Source: Lacisediminihabitans profunda (GTDB lineage: Bacteria > Actinomycetota > Actinomycetes > Actinomycetales > Microbacteriaceae). From it: a DNA stretch of 64,000 bases. Shown here piece by piece: positions 25,237-33,633 of this stretch (position 1 is its first letter; every line of letters starts with the position of its first letter). The DNA lies in NCBI RefSeq assembly GCF_008040105.1, contig NZ_VRMG01000011.1, forward strand, positions 1 to 64,000, in the 5' to 3' direction. A program made the translations under genes and the position numbers. The notes under the pieces are model-generated. The model was not told where the DNA came from and ran no database searches. It was given only the letters and a program-made list of their open reading frames with translations.

Positions 25237-26375
25237 TGGGCGTCCTCCACGATCGCCCGCCCGACGATCAGCCGCATGATCTCGTTCGTGCCCTCGAGGA
25301 TCTGATGCACCCTGAGGTCCCGCACCACCTTCTCGATGCCGTAGTCGGCGAGGTAGCCGTAGCCGCCGTGCAGCTGCAGCGCGGTGTTCGCGGCGGTGAA
25401 GCTCACGTCGGTGACGAAGCGCTTGGCCATGGCGCACAGGCTCACGGCATCCGCGTCTCCCCGGTCGAGCGAGCTCGCGGCGTGGCGCAGCAGGGACCGC
25501 GCCGCCTCGAGCTCCGTGGCCATGTCGGCGAGCTGGAACAGCAGGGCCTGCTGGTCGATGAGCGGCCCGCCGAACGCCGTGCGAGTGCGCAGGTGCGCGA
25601 CGGTGCGCTCGAGCGCCCACTGGGCGCCGCCCAGGGAGCACGCGGCCATGTTGAGGCGACCGCCGTCGAGCCCCTTCATCGCGATGACGAACCCGCCGCC
25701 CTCCTCGCCGAGGCGATGGTTCACCGGCACCCGAACGTTCTCGAGGATCACCTGGCGGGTCGGCTGGGCATTCCAGCCCATCTTCCGCTCGTTCTGGCCG
25801 AACGACAGCCCCGGGGTGCCCGCGGGCACCACGAACGCGGTGATGCCGTGCGGGCCGGGTTCGCCGGTGCGCGCCATCACCAGGTAGACGCTCGACGCCC
25901 CGGCCCCGGAGATGAACTGCTTCACTCCGTTGAGCAGGTAGTGGTCGCCGTCGAGGATCGCGGTCGTGCGCAGCGCCGCCGCGTCGGATCCGGCATCCGG
26001 CTCGGTGAGGCAGTAGCTGCCGAGCTGCTCCATCGTGGCCAGCGGCGGGATCCAGCGCCGGCGCTGCTCGTCCGTGCCGAACCGGTCGATCATCCACACC
26101 ACCATGTTGTGGATGGAGATGTAGGCGGCGATGGTCGTGTCGCCCCTCGCGAGCTCCTCGAAGATGAGGGCCGCGTCGCTGCGGGTCAGGCCGGACCCGC
26201 CGACATCCTCGTGTGCGTAGATCGCGCCGAGCCCCAGTCCACCCGCCTCGCGCAGCACGTCCACCGGAAAGAACTTGGCCTGATCCCACTCCACGGCATG
26301 CGGGGCGAGCTGCCGATTCGCAAAGTCCCGAACGGCGTCGACCAGGTCCTGTTGCTCTTCGTCGAGAATGAACAT
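25233..26375 (-). CDS. Acyl-CoA dehydrogenase, probably isobutyryl-CoA dehydrogenase
   Basis: A 380-residue acyl-CoA dehydrogenase of normal length. It begins FILDEEQQDLVDAVRDFANR and contains SYCLTEPDAGSDAAAL, the FAD-site LHGGYGYLADYGIEK near residue 340 and RVHQILEGTNEIMRLIVGR. The glutamate in EGTNE is the usual catalytic base position for short/branched-chain enzymes. Co-transcription with HIBYL-CoA hydrolase, mmsB and enoyl-CoA hydratase identifies isobutyryl-CoA as the likely substrate. It is the first gene of the operon. Confidence 0.88.
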   Translation of the reverse strand: MFILDEEQQDLVDAVRDFANRQLAPHAVEWDQAKFFPVDVLREAGGLGLGAIYAHEDVGGSGLTRSDAALIFEELARGDTTIAAYISIHNMVVWMIDRFGTDEQRRRWIPPLATMEQLGSYCLTEPDAGSDAAALRTTAILDGDHYLLNGVKQFISGAGASSVYLVMARTGEPGPHGITAFVVPAGTPGLSFGQNERKMGWNAQPTRQVILENVRVPVNHRLGEEGGGFVIAMKGLDGGRLNMAACSLGGAQWALERTVAHLRTRTAFGGPLIDQQALLFQLADMATELEAARSLLRHAASSLDRGDADAVSLCAMAKRFVTDVSFTAANTALQLHGGYGYLADYGIEKVVRDLRVHQILEGTNEIMRLIVGRAIVEDAQ

Positions 26376-26477
26376 GTCAGCTGCAATCTCCGCATCCTTG
26401 CGGTCACCCGTGCGACGACTCCACGTTTTTCACCCTAGTTGGCATTCCCGTGATTTACGAGGATGCCCCAGCTGCAA

Positions 26478-27213
26478 CTAGCCGAACTCGGCCAGAATCG
26501 CCTGCGCGGTCCACGGGGTGCCGCCACTCTCTTCGGTCCAGCTCGCCGAGAGGGCACACCACGCGGTGAGCCAGGCCCGCAGTCCCTGCCGGTCGATGCC
26601 GGAGTGCTCGCTGACGATCGCGAGCCGCCGCGGGAAGTTCGCGATGGCCGTCGCGGTGTCCGGATTGCAGAAGATGTTGGCGTAGTCGAACGCGCGATGG
26701 CCGATGAGGCCCTTCGGGTCGATGGCGCGCCAGCGTCCGTCGAAGTCGAGCACGTTGGCGTGGTGAATGTCGCCGTGCAGCACGACCGCGTGGGCGTCGC
26801 CCGCAAGCAGCTCCCGCGCGACCGCGGCGGCACGCTCGATTCCGGGCTCTCGTGCGGCCCCCGGCGCCGGTTCGATCAGGCCGCGGAACCACCGCGTGAG
26901 CGGCACCAGCGCGTCCGGCGGTTCCTTCGTCCCGGTCACCGCGTGCAGGGCGGCGATCGACTGGCAGAGGATGCCGGTGGCCTCGTCGTCGAGGCCGTCC
27001 GACCTCGTGCACCGCGACCGCCGCGCGATCCCACCAGCCCAGAACGAGTCCGGCCCGCGCCTCCTCCTCCACCCTGGCAACCTTGAGCATCACGCGCCTG
27101 CCGCGCCAGACCCCGGGAACCAGCCAGCTCGACGGGGTCGACATCGCCTCGCCGTCTGGACGCACGCCCCACCGCTTCATGTAGGCAGGCAGGCTCCCCG
27201 CACTCCAGCTCAT
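26478..27213 (-). pseudogene. Aminoglycoside phosphotransferase-like gene broken by internal deletion
   Basis: Two reading frames together resemble APH(6)/StrB-type kinases. The first, from ATG 27213, gives SLPAYMKRWGVRPDGEAMST to LVLGWWDRAAVAVHEV, about 70 residues. The second, another frame, runs from DGLDDEATGILCQSIAALHA through the catalytic loop AVVLHGDIHHANVLDFDG and the metal-binding DPKG to the stop at 26478. They join near position 27001 where the hinge segment, normally about 20-25 residues with a LLLERA-type motif, is missing. An out-of-frame deletion has therefore inactivated the gene, unless the assembly is wrong there. Confidence 0.7.
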
Positions 27214-27265
27214 ACCCGTCACGCTATCTCCGTCCCGTGGCCCATCCAGGCGATAGATTCGGCTC

Positions 27266-28198
27266 ATGCGACTGGGAGTTCTCGACATCGGGTCAAACAC
27301 CGTGCATCTGCTCCTGGTCGACGCGCATCCCGGCGCGCGACCCATCCCGTTCACCTCGCACAAACGGCCGCTGCAACTCATCCAGTTCCTCCAGGACGAC
27401 GGATCGATATCGGCCGCCGGCCAGCGGAAACTCATCGAGTTCGTGGGCGAAGCGGCAGACCTCGCGAGGGAACACCGAGCCGAAGACATGATGGCCTTCG
27501 CTACCTCGGCGATCCGCGAGGCCACCAACGGTCCGGCCGTGCTCGAGCGCGTCTTCGCTGAGACCGGCACCCAGCTCATCGAGCTCAGCGGCCCGGACGA
27601 AGCCGCGGCGACGTTCCTCGCGGTGCGCCGCTGGTATGGCTGGGGCTCCGGCACCATCCTGAACCTCGACATCGGCGGCGGGTCGTTCGAGTTGGCGATG
27701 GGCGCAGACGAGCAACCCGAACTTGCGCTGTCGCTTCCGCTCGGCGCGGGCAGACTCACCCGGGACTTCCTGCACGAAGACCCGCCGACGGCAAAGAGCA
27801 TCAAGGCCCTCCGCAAGCACGTCCGGGCGATGCTCGACAATCCGATCGCCGACGTCGGGAGACTGGGCTCACCGACGATCGTCGCTGGAACCTCCAAGTC
27901 CTTCCGCTCGCTCGCCCGGATATCCGGTTCGGCGCCTCGGGCGAACGGGCCGTACGTGCGGCGGGAGCTGCGGTTGCACGATCTGTCCCTCTGGGCGACG
28001 CGACTGTCCGCGATGGCCTCGGCGGACCGCGCCGAGCTTCCCGGAGTGTCCGCCGTTCGCTCGCGGCAGCTACTCGCGGCAGCCCTGGTGGCGGAGACGG
28101 CGATGGAGGGTCTCGGTGTGGACTCGGTGCAGATCTGCCCGTGGGCGCTACGGGAAGGGCTGATCCTGCGGCGTTTCGACCACCTCAGGACCACCTAG
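27266..28198 (+). CDS. Ppx/GppA family phosphatase (exopolyphosphatase-like)
   Basis: A 310-residue ASKHA-fold phosphatase of the short actinobacterial type. The N-terminal phosphate loop LGVLDIGSNTVHLLLVDA and the second loop LNLDIGGGSFELAMG near residue 130 are intact, with TSKSFRSLARI near 210. Members hydrolyse polyphosphate or pppGpp. The gene is divergent from the broken phosphotransferase. Its stop abuts a non-coding repeat element. No polyphosphate kinase lies nearby. Confidence 0.85.
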   Translation: MRLGVLDIGSNTVHLLLVDAHPGARPIPFTSHKRPLQLIQFLQDDGSISAAGQRKLIEFVGEAADLAREHRAEDMMAFATSAIREATNGPAVLERVFAETGTQLIELSGPDEAAATFLAVRRWYGWGSGTILNLDIGGGSFELAMGADEQPELALSLPLGAGRLTRDFLHEDPPTAKSIKALRKHVRAMLDNPIADVGRLGSPTIVAGTSKSFRSLARISGSAPRANGPYVRRELRLHDLSLWATRLSAMASADRAELPGVSAVRSRQLLAAALVAETAMEGLGVDSVQICPWALREGLILRRFDHLRTT

Positions 28199-28200
28199 GT

Positions 28201-28680
28201 GTACTGATCTCGTGGTCGTGGACCTCGACCCCGTCGCGGCGGTCCCGGACGCCCTCCGCTCCATGCCGGTCGCTGCGACGACGCGTGCCGGAGGCTGGAC
28301 CTTCTCGGCCCTCTGGCGGTGCCGCTCGCGTCGGTCGGGCCGCGTTCTGCAGGACGGGCCCCGAAGGCGCGGATGCCTACCCCACAGAATCTGGTTATGC
28401 AGGACAGCTTGTGCAGGACACGGCAGGGGTGTCGCGACCCGAAGGGTTCCGGTCTGCAGGACGCTCCCCTCGGTTCTGCACCTATCGTCCTCGCCATCCG
28501 CCCGAGCCGTCCTGCACCACCCGTCCTGCACAACTGGAGTCTGCCGGGTGGGTACCCGTGGACGGCGGAGCCGTCCTGCGCAACGCGCGCCAGGGGCAAG
28601 GGAGTGCCGCACAGCGGCGGGGACAGGCGATCCCCACACCTCAACCGGAGCCCGCCCACCCATCAGCTGGTCAAGTACAA
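28201..28680. repeat. Long copy of a dispersed non-coding repeat element (480 bp)
   Basis: This gap between two convergent genes holds no gene. Read on the minus strand it matches the segment at 54383-54600 in two blocks. The outer block (about 28550-28670) includes CAGCTGATGGGTGGGCGGG and CCCGCCGCTGTGCGGCACTC. The inner block (28201-28262) includes AGCGGAGGGCG and GGGGTCGAGG. Between them lie many copies of an 8-base core: TGCAGGAC at about 28348, 28398, 28412 and 28455, and its complement GTCCTGCA at about 28509 and 28523, plus a variant at 28573. The abutting stops on both sides suggest a terminator-associated or MITE/REP-like element. Confidence 0.8.
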
Positions 28681-30036
28681 CTAGGCGAACGCGCCACGGT
28701 AGCGCGCGGCCGGGTGACGCTCGTTGAGCGTGTCCGTGCCGAAGAGCTTCTTGCGCAGCGTGCCCTCCGCATACTCCGTCTGCGCCAGTCCACGCGCCCT
28801 CAGCACCGGCAGCACCTTGTCGGCGAATTCCGCGAACGAGCCCGGAAGCACCCAATTGATGACGTTGATGCCGTCCACCCCCGCATCCTGCCATTCCTGG
28901 ATGCGGTCCGCGATCTGCTCCGGAGTCCCGACAATGCGCGTGCTGCGCGAGCGGGTGATGGCGAGGTCCCTCACGATCGGCTCGCGGTCGGTGATGTGCT
29001 TGGCCACCGACTCCAGGAAGCCCTTCGCCGTGTTGCTGTCGACATCCCTGATCGGGGTCTCGGGGTCGTAGACCCGGCCGGCCTTGTCGACGATGGCCGA
29101 GTGGGCCAAATACCCGTCCACGCTCACGTACTCTTCGTACTCTTCCGCCTTCGCGAGCGCCTCCTCTTCCGTGTCACCGATGACGAAGCTCAGCCCCTGG
29201 AAGAATTTGATGTCGCCGGGGTTACGGCCGAACTCGACTGCCAGCCTGCGGGTCTCCGTGATCTGGTCGCGGGCGATCGCCGGCGTCGGCGCGATGATGA
29301 AGACCGCCTCGGCATTGCGCGCCGCGAACCGACGACCGGACTCCGACGAGCCGGCCTGATAGAGCACGGGCGTGCGCTGTGGCGAGGGCGACGGGAGGTG
29401 CGGGCCCTCGACGGAATAGCGCTCACCGACGTGGAAGATCTTGTGGATCTTCGACGGGTCGGAGAAGGAACCGCCCTCCCGGTCCTTGAGCAGCGCGCCG
29501 TCGTCCCAGGACCCCTCCCAGAGTTTGAATGTCACGTCGACATATTCCTCGGCCCAGCGATAGCGCTCGGCGTGGTCGGTGAGGCGCGGCAGGCCGAAGT
29601 TGCGCGCCCCGTTGTCCTGCACCCCGGTCACGATGTTCCAGGCGACCCGGCCGTTCGAGATGTGGTCGAGGGTCGAGAGCTGGCGAGCGAAGTTGAACGG
29701 ATGATTCTGCGCGACGTTCGACGTGAGCGCGAGCCCGATGTTCGTGGTGCTCACTGCCAGGGCGCCGAGCAGGACAGTCGGATCGTTGCTGGGAATCTGA
29801 AGTCCCTCGCGCACGTACACGTCGAAGTCGGCGTCCGAGTCGCCGTAGAGTCCGCTGACGTCGGCGAAGAACATGCCGTCGAACTTCGCATCCTCAAGAA
29901 GCCGGGCGAGCGCGATCCAGGTGTTCACGTCGTTGAACTCGACCTGCCCGGCGTCGGGGCGGCGCCACTGCCCGTGGTGGATGTGGCTCGCCGTGTTCAT
30001 CACGAACGCGTTGAAATGGAGGGGCCGTGTGGTCAT
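28681..30036 (-). CDS. NtaA/SnaA/DszA-type FMN-dependent monooxygenase
   Basis: A 451-residue two-component flavin monooxygenase. Family features: PLHFNAFVMNTASHIHHGQW at the start, FFADVSGLYGDSDADF, the LDHISNGRVAWNIVTG segment near residue 115, FKLWEGSWDDGAL, and the insertion KIHKIFHVGERYSVEGPHLP. ATG 30036 was chosen; the open frame that continues to 31458 overlaps the ABC gene in another frame and is not coding. It is the last gene of a peptide-type ABC operon. Members oxygenate C-N or C-S bonds (NTA, EDTA, dibenzothiophene sulfone) using reduced FMN from a separate reductase, not seen here. Confidence 0.87.
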   Translation of the reverse strand: MTTRPLHFNAFVMNTASHIHHGQWRRPDAGQVEFNDVNTWIALARLLEDAKFDGMFFADVSGLYGDSDADFDVYVREGLQIPSNDPTVLLGALAVSTTNIGLALTSNVAQNHPFNFARQLSTLDHISNGRVAWNIVTGVQDNGARNFGLPRLTDHAERYRWAEEYVDVTFKLWEGSWDDGALLKDREGGSFSDPSKIHKIFHVGERYSVEGPHLPSPSPQRTPVLYQAGSSESGRRFAARNAEAVFIIAPTPAIARDQITETRRLAVEFGRNPGDIKFFQGLSFVIGDTEEEALAKAEEYEEYVSVDGYLAHSAIVDKAGRVYDPETPIRDVDSNTAKGFLESVAKHITDREPIVRDLAITRSRSTRIVGTPEQIADRIQEWQDAGVDGINVINWVLPGSFAEFADKVLPVLRARGLAQTEYAEGTLRKKLFGTDTLNERHPAARYRGAFA

Positions 30037-30065
30037 AGTAAGTGTCTCTCTTCCGGGTGCGGTGG

Positions 30066-31766
30066 TCAGTCGTCCAGCGTGGGCACTGAACTGACGAGCT
30101 GCTGGGTGTAGGGATGCCGTGGGTGGTTGAAGATCTGGTCGGGAGTCCCCCGCTCGACGACCGCGCCGTCCTTCATCACGAGCACGTGATCGCTCAGGTG
30201 GCTGATGACCCCGAGGTCGTGGGAGATGAACAGGTAGCTGAGTCCGAGCTGCCTCTGCAGCCCGACGAGAAGGTCGAGGATCTGCGCCTGGATCGAGACA
30301 TCGAGCGCCGAGACTGCCTCGTCGAGCACGATCACCGACGGCGACGGCGCGAGCGCCCGCGCGATGGCGATGCGCTGACGCTGCCCGCCGGACAGTTGCA
30401 GCGGGAAGCGGCGGAGCACATCCTCGGGGAGGCCGACCTGGCCTGCCAGTTCGCGAACCCGCGCGTGACGCGCAGCCGAGTCGCCGTCGAGTTCGGCGGG
30501 CAGGCTGTCGAGGAGGATGCGTTCCGCATTCCAGCGCGGATCGAACGAACTCAAGGGGTCCTGGTAGACGACTGAGATCCGCCCCCGCAGGGCGCGCCGG
30601 CGAGGTTCGGCGAGGGTCGTCCAGTCCCGGCCGAGTAATGACACCGAACCACCGTCCGGGCGCGACAGGGCGAGGGCGAGTCGCGCGGTCGTGCTCTTGC
30701 CCGACCCCGATTCGCCCACGATCCCGAGCGTCTCCCCCCTCGCGAGGGTGAACGACACATCGTCGACCGCGACGCTGACGCTGCCATCGGGCGTCGTGAA
30801 CCGCTTGACCAGATGCTTCGCCTCGAGCACCGGTCCGTCGTAGTCGGCGAACTCCTCGGCGACCCGGGGCGGGTGCGGCGTCGCGATGATCTCGACGGGC
30901 GGACCGAGCGGCTTGCCACGGGTGTGCTCGCTCGGCACCGCGTCGATCAGGCTCCGCGTGTAGTCGTGCCGGGGATCGTGCAGCACCTGATGCGCCTCCC
31001 CCGATTCGAGCACCTGCCCGCCCTTCATCACGAGGATGTGGTCGGCCAACTGGGCCACCACCGACAGGTCGTGGCTGATCAGGATGACCGAGACCCCGCG
31101 CGACTTCATGTCGGCGATGAGCGAGAGCACCTGCGCCTGCACGGTAGCGTCGAGCGCCGTCGTGGGCTCGTCGGCGATGATGATCTCCGGGTCGAGGGCC
31201 AGCGCCGAGGCGATCAGCGCGCGCTGCCTCAGGCCACCGGACAACTCGTCGGGGCGCTGTCTGGCACGATTCTGCGGATCGGGCACGCCGACGGAATCGA
31301 GCAGGTCGAGGACCTTCCTCTTGCGCTCCGAACGGTTTCCCCAGTTGTGCAGCCGCAAGGCCTCGTCGATTTCCCTGCCGACGGGGCGGAGGGGGTCGAG
31401 CGAGACCAGCGCATCCTGCAGGATGAAGCCGATGCGCCGCCCGCGGGTCGAGCGCCACTGCCGCTTGGTCGCGCCGATCAGGCTCTCGCCATCGAGGCTG
31501 ATCTCATCGGCCGTCACGGTGGACCGCCCGCCGGTGAGCCCGACGATCGTCCTCGCGGTGACGCTCTTACCGGAGCCGGACTCTCCGACGATGGCGACGC
31601 ACTCGCCGGGCTCGAGCGTGAACGACACGTCGTGAACAACGTGGTGCTCCGTGCCGCCGCGGGTGAAGCTGACGTTGAGGTTCGCGACCCTCAGCCGACC
31701 CTCGCGCCCGTGTGGAGCGGTCACGACGCGATCCTCGATGCGTCTCGTCTCGACGATTCCGGTCAT
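30066..31766 (-). CDS. Peptide/nickel-type ABC transporter ATPase, fused DppD-DppF
   Basis: A 566-residue protein with two full ABC domains. Domain 1 has Walker A GESGSGKSVTART near residue 60, signature LSGGLRQRALIA and Walker B IIADEPTTALD. Domain 2 has Walker A GESGSGKSTTARL near residue 330, [13 protein letters not shown] and VIVLDEAVSALD. Linker regions contain the EHTRG-like peptide-transporter pattern after each domain. It powers the two permeases immediately upstream, overlapping DppC by ATGA. Such fusions are common in actinobacterial oligopeptide/chelate importers. Confidence 0.92.
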   Translation of the reverse strand: MTGIVETRRIEDRVVTAPHGREGRLRVANLNVSFTRGGTEHHVVHDVSFTLEPGECVAIVGESGSGKSVTARTIVGLTGGRSTVTADEISLDGESLIGATKRQWRSTRGRRIGFILQDALVSLDPLRPVGREIDEALRLHNWGNRSERKRKVLDLLDSVGVPDPQNRARQRPDELSGGLRQRALIASALALDPEIIIADEPTTALDATVQAQVLSLIADMKSRGVSVILISHDLSVVAQLADHILVMKGGQVLESGEAHQVLHDPRHDYTRSLIDAVPSEHTRGKPLGPPVEIIATPHPPRVAEEFADYDGPVLEAKHLVKRFTTPDGSVSVAVDDVSFTLARGETLGIVGESGSGKSTTARLALALSRPDGGSVSLLGRDWTTLAEPRRRALRGRISVVYQDPLSSFDPRWNAERILLDSLPAELDGDSAARHARVRELAGQVGLPEDVLRRFPLQLSGGQRQRIAIARALAPSPSVIVLDEAVSALDVSIQAQILDLLVGLQRQLGLSYLFISHDLGVISHLSDHVLVMKDGAVVERGTPDQIFNHPRHPYTQQLVSSVPTLDD

Positions 31767-32617
31767 CTTTCGCCCCTCTCGAGTGCCTTCTGGATGTATT
31801 TGCCGAGAGTCGTCGCCGCCAGCGCGAGCGCGACGATCACGAGCCCCGGGATGACGGTGAGCCACCACGCCTGCGTGATGTACGCGCGGCCGCTGTCGAG
31901 GAGGGCGCCCCACTCGGGCGACGGCGGCGCGACGCCGAGACCCAGGAACGACAGGCTCGAGGCCCAGACGATGGACTGGCCGACCGACAGTGCGATGATC
32001 GCGACGAGGGGGCGGAGGGCATTCGGGATGATGTGCTGCCGCAGAATGCGGGGTCGGCTGTGCCCGAGCGAGATCGCTGCCTCGACGTAGCCGGAGTTCT
32101 TCGCCGACAGGATCTGGCCTCGGATGATCCGGGCGTATCCGGGCGCGGTTCCGATGCCCACGGCGAAGATCTGCGTGAGAATCGACGGGCCGAGGATGGC
32201 GACCAGCAGCAGGGCGAGCAGCAGGGTCGGAAAGGAGAACAGCACCTCGATGACGCGGTTGACGACCCCGGCCGCGAACCGGTTCGACAGCGCGGCTATC
32301 GACCCGAGCAGCACCGCGAGGGAGAGGCTCACGCCGGTCGCGCCCAGGCCGATCAGCAGTGACTGGCTCGTGCCATAGACCACCCGGCTGTACAGGTCCC
32401 GACCCGACTCATCGGTGCCGAACCAGTAGGTGAGGGACGGCGCGTGCAGCGACTCCTGCAGGTGAAGGGCAAAGGGCCCGTGGGTGGCGATCAGCCCGGG
32501 AGACGCCACCGCGATCGCGAAGAGCACGACGGTGGCGACGGAGGCGATGAGCCCGAGCGGAACGGCCGTGACGCGCCGGGGCGAGAGGATCCCGTTGTGG
32601 GTGAGGAGGGATGTCAT
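31763..32617 (-). CDS. Peptide-type ABC transporter permease (DppC-like)
   Basis: A 284-residue permease with about six membrane segments. The DppC N-terminal extension ends in YWFGTDESGRDLYSRVVYG, and the EAA loop is EAAISLGHSRPRILRQHIIPN near residue 190. It overlaps both neighbours by ATGA. Together with the next gene it forms the channel of the importer. Confidence 0.92.
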   Translation of the reverse strand: MTSLLTHNGILSPRRVTAVPLGLIASVATVVLFAIAVASPGLIATHGPFALHLQESLHAPSLTYWFGTDESGRDLYSRVVYGTSQSLLIGLGATGVSLSLAVLLGSIAALSNRFAAGVVNRVIEVLFSFPTLLLALLLVAILGPSILTQIFAVGIGTAPGYARIIRGQILSAKNSGYVEAAISLGHSRPRILRQHIIPNALRPLVAIIALSVGQSIVWASSLSFLGLGVAPPSPEWGALLDSGRAYITQAWWLTVIPGLVIVALALAATTLGKYIQKALERGER

Positions 32618-33633
32618 TGGGCCTTCAATCTCGGGTCGATGAGCACGTAGGCGATGTCGACGAGCACGTTCGCGACGACGTAGAGCGTGGCGATGAGAAT
32701 GACGATTCCGGTCACCACGGGGAGGTCCTGCGAGTTGACCGCGGTCACGAGCACCTGGCCGATGCCGGACCGGGAGAACACCGTCTCGACGACGACCGCG
32801 CCGGACAGGGTCGCTCCGAGCCCCCATCCCGACAGGGTGACGGCGGGGAGGATGGAGTGCCTCAGCACGTGGCGGAGGCGGACCTCGAAGTCGCCCATCC
32901 CCCGCATCCGGGCCGAGATGACGAACGGCTGCTCGAGGGAGTTCTCGAACTCGGCTCGTGTCGCCTGACCCATGAATCCCGCGAGCGGGATCGCCAGGGT
33001 GAGCGCGGGCAGCAGCAGGCCGGCGATGCTGTTTCCGCTGATGACCGGGAACCACCCGAGGCCGAGCGCGAAAACGAGCAGGAGGATGATGCCGAGCCAG
33101 TACTGGGGAAGTCCCGCGGCCGTGGTGTCGACGACGGACCCGAGCGCGCTGACCCGCGCAGACCGCCCAGCGGTCAGTGTCACCCAGAGGATCATGATCA
33201 CCCAGGACAGCGCGATGGCCGTGAGGGACAGCACGATTGTCGGCCCCATCTGCTCGGCAATGATCTGTGCCACCGGACGATACTGCTGGTAGGAGACTCC
33301 GAGGTTGCCGGTGACGAGACCCCGGATGTAGTCGAAGTACTGCACGATCAGGGGGTGATTCAGCCCGTACTCGGCGTTGATCTGCGCGAGTTCGGCGGCG
33401 GTGCGGCGGATCGCCTGGCCGGCGCGGATATTGAGGATGACCGTGGCCCGGTCGCCCGGGAGCGAGGCCTGCGCCACGAAGGCGGTGGTGGCCGCACCGA
33501 GGAGAACGACGACGGCGTTGACGAGCTTGCCGCCCGCGAGGCGCGCGAGACGCGCGCCCGAGCGGGGGGCGGCCCCGAGCGACTGAGCGCTCGGAGCCGA
33601 CACTGCCGGACTACTTGACGAAGTACGCGTCAT
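32614..33633 (-). CDS. Peptide-type ABC transporter permease (DppB-like)
   Basis: A 339-residue permease. DppB features include YGLNHPLIVQYFDYIRGLVTGNLGVSY in the N-terminal third and the EAA region ARMRGMGDFEVRLRHVLRHS near residue 235, followed by VVVETVFSRSGIGQVLVTAV. ATG 33633 has GGAGGG upstream but overlaps the solute-binding protein end by 23 bases; GTG 33603 would avoid the overlap but lacks a ribosome site. Confidence 0.9.
   Translation of the reverse strand: MTRTSSSSPAVSAPSAQSLGAAPRSGARLARLAGGKLVNAVVVLLGAATTAFVAQASLPGDRATVILNIRAGQAIRRTAAELAQINAEYGLNHPLIVQYFDYIRGLVTGNLGVSYQQYRPVAQIIAEQMGPTIVLSLTAIALSWVIMILWVTLTAGRSARVSALGSVVDTTAAGLPQYWLGIILLLVFALGLGWFPVISGNSIAGLLLPALTLAIPLAGFMGQATRAEFENSLEQPFVISARMRGMGDFEVRLRHVLRHSILPAVTLSGWGLGATLSGAVVVETVFSRSGIGQVLVTAVNSQDLPVVTGIVILIATLYVVANVLVDIAYVLIDPRLKAQ

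Noticed and set aside
24118-26289. A 723-codon frame apparently joining two valine genes
   Set aside because: Only the part after GTG 25236 matches the hydrolase. The first half is the wrong frame of the acyl-CoA dehydrogenase, which is intact at 25233-26375.
28340-28590. CRISPR array in the TGCAGGAC repeat region
   Set aside because: Repeat units are about 8-13 bases, occur in both orientations and have irregular spacing. No cas genes are present.
28681-31458. A 925-codon open frame that would fuse the monooxygenase to an N-terminal extension
   Set aside because: The upstream part overlaps the fused ABC ATPase in another frame and gives Arg/Ala-rich nonsense. The family start fits ATG 30036.
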